This document shows, piece after piece, positions 63,407 through 64,000 of a DNA stretch of 64,000 nucleotides; the stretch's first letter is position 1; every line of letters begins with the position of its first letter. The translations under genes were made by a program, and so were the position numbers. Location: contig NZ_JACHDY010000004.1 in NCBI RefSeq assembly GCF_014201315.1, positions 248,001 through 312,000 of the forward strand, read 5' to 3'. Below the pieces are notes generated by a model, which saw only the letters and a program-made list of their open reading frames with translations, did no database searches and was not told the origin of the DNA. The stretch comes from Edaphobacter lichenicola (GTDB lineage: Bacteria > Acidobacteriota > Terriglobia > Terriglobales > Acidobacteriaceae).

Positions 63407-63455
63407 ATTCTGCATCAAGCGGCATCTGCATCAAGCAGCATCTTCACCAAGCAGC
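63407..63455 (-). repeat. Three tandem 16-17 bp repeats upstream of metK
   Basis: Plus-strand units ATTCTGCATCAAGCGGC, ATCTGCATCAAGCAGC and ATCTTCACCAAGCAGC (63407-63423, 63424-63439, 63440-63455). They lie in a 301-bp gap (63278-63578) with no gene. Confidence 0.6.
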
Positions 63456-63578
63456 AAGGCCCGGCCCGTTTGTAGTAGGAAACTTCTCGTAAGACTCATC
63501 CGCCTCAGTCAAACGGCGAAGCTCAGCAAAACGACGAAATGGGATGCAAAATGACTCCAACAGTTCCTTCGAATGTTG

Positions 63579-63995
63579 CTATTGGATCAGACGTCCATGC
63601 AGAGCGAACTTCCAAACCGCCCAACCCAGAACTCCCAGCATCGTCACCATCGAGCCAACGCCCATCCAGCGTATGTTCGTCTTTTGCCCGCCGCCACTTC
63701 GGTTTCGCCGCACATTCTCAGCGAACTCCGTCCAGTCGGCATTCTGGCTATCCGCCCCGCTCTCCCGCAGGCTCGCCTCGAAGCGTTCAATCCAAGGCGA
63801 CTCTTCCAGCCCCACCGCCGCCAGATAGCCGCGAACAATACCTTTTCGGAAGACCCCTCCAGGCAGCTCGCCGTACTCCCCGGCCTCCAGCGCCTCCAAA
63901 TGGCGCAGCGAAACCTTGGTCTCCGTGGAGACCCGCTCCATCGTGACCTGCCGCCTCTCGCGCTCCCTTCGTAGCTCGTCGCCGAATCGTTCCAT
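63579..63995 (-). CDS. HTH protein with a membrane anchor, RodZ-like
   Basis: 138 aa. An N-terminal HTH_25-type domain (LRRERERRQVTMERVSTETKVSLRHLEALEAGEYGELPGGVFRKGIVRGYLAAVGL, about 8-63), a Ser/Asp-rich linker and one TM helix (109-131). This is the RodZ/YfgA layout in miniature, with the periplasmic part almost absent, so it is either a RodZ homolog with a truncated outer domain or a membrane-anchored regulator. Confidence 0.8.
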   Translation of the reverse strand: MERFGDELRRERERRQVTMERVSTETKVSLRHLEALEAGEYGELPGGVFRKGIVRGYLAAVGLEESPWIERFEASLRESGADSQNADWTEFAENVRRNRSGGGQKTNIRWMGVGSMVTMLGVLGWAVWKFALHGRLIQ

Positions 63996-64000
63996 TTGGC

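Noticed and set aside
63278..63578. SAM riboswitch upstream of metK
   Set aside because: No SAM-I, SAM-II or SAM-IV core pattern seen on the coding strand.

Overview
The window is about 64 kb of a high-GC chromosome. It looks like a soil member of the Acidobacteriota, class Terriglobia (Granulicella/Edaphobacter/Terriglobus-like). The evidence is an orphan MacB/FtsX-type permease of the acidobacterial duplicated kind (1362-3887), two acidobacterial VWFA-type secreted proteins (37190-38599 and 38966-39997) and many small secreted proteins of families common there. No species is assigned. Most of the window is housekeeping chromosome. There are no phage genes, CRISPR arrays, rRNA genes or intact transposase genes.

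Layout. 0-8 kb: end of an RsuA/RluB pseudouridine synthase, msrA, the orphan permease, an epoxide hydrolase flanked by inverted IS-like ends, and a DEAD-box helicase. 8-11 kb: an ABC-F ATPase, a DUF2237 protein and tRNA-Arg(CCG). 11-21 kb: DUF2911 protein; a minus-strand glycine cleavage cluster (gcvT-gcvH-gcvPA-orf-gcvPB-orf) downstream of a CruF-like carotenoid gene; two secreted proteins and an acyl-CoA mutase large subunit. 21-25 kb: small proteins, VOC protein, SDR, and an ECF sigma factor coupled to a membrane protein. 25-34 kb: rplU-rpmA behind a structured leader, MBL hydrolase, zinc-ribbon protein, rpsU, gamma carbonic anhydrase, hisS-aspS, glgC. 34-42 kb: beta-barrel protein, tatA, ppk2, EamA transporter, the VWFA pair, an aldo/keto reductase. 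42-49 kb: hisA convergent with the operon hisI-hisG-hisD-hisC-hisB-hisH-orf-hisF, which has a promoter, a His-rich leader peptide and an attenuator. 49-64 kb: ComEA-like protein, membrane SpoIIE/PP2C phosphatase, lipoprotein, ahcY, MFS transporter, ada, DUF3455 protein, transglutaminase-like protein, an aldo/keto reductase with an NTF2-like partner, metK and a RodZ-like HTH protein.

The most striking non-genic feature is a dispersed palindromic element. It has nine copies, 99-238 bp long, between 8 and 56 kb. Full copies have ends TGTCCTGCCGGACGGG / CCCGTCCGGCAGGACA, an inner arm CCGTTGGTCG / CGACCAACGG and a small GTCAC-gaa-GTGAC hairpin. Every copy lies 1-101 nt downstream of a stop codon, and its hairpin shows compensatory base changes. 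A second, unrelated repeat of about 113 bp ending in a G-rich tract occurs before rplU and before an aldo/keto reductase.

Functionally, the gcv genes (one-carbon supply), metK and ahcY (SAM cycle) and the his operon form a biosynthetic core. hisE, a B12-binding mutase subunit, gcv lipoylation enzymes and glycogen synthase are not in the window.
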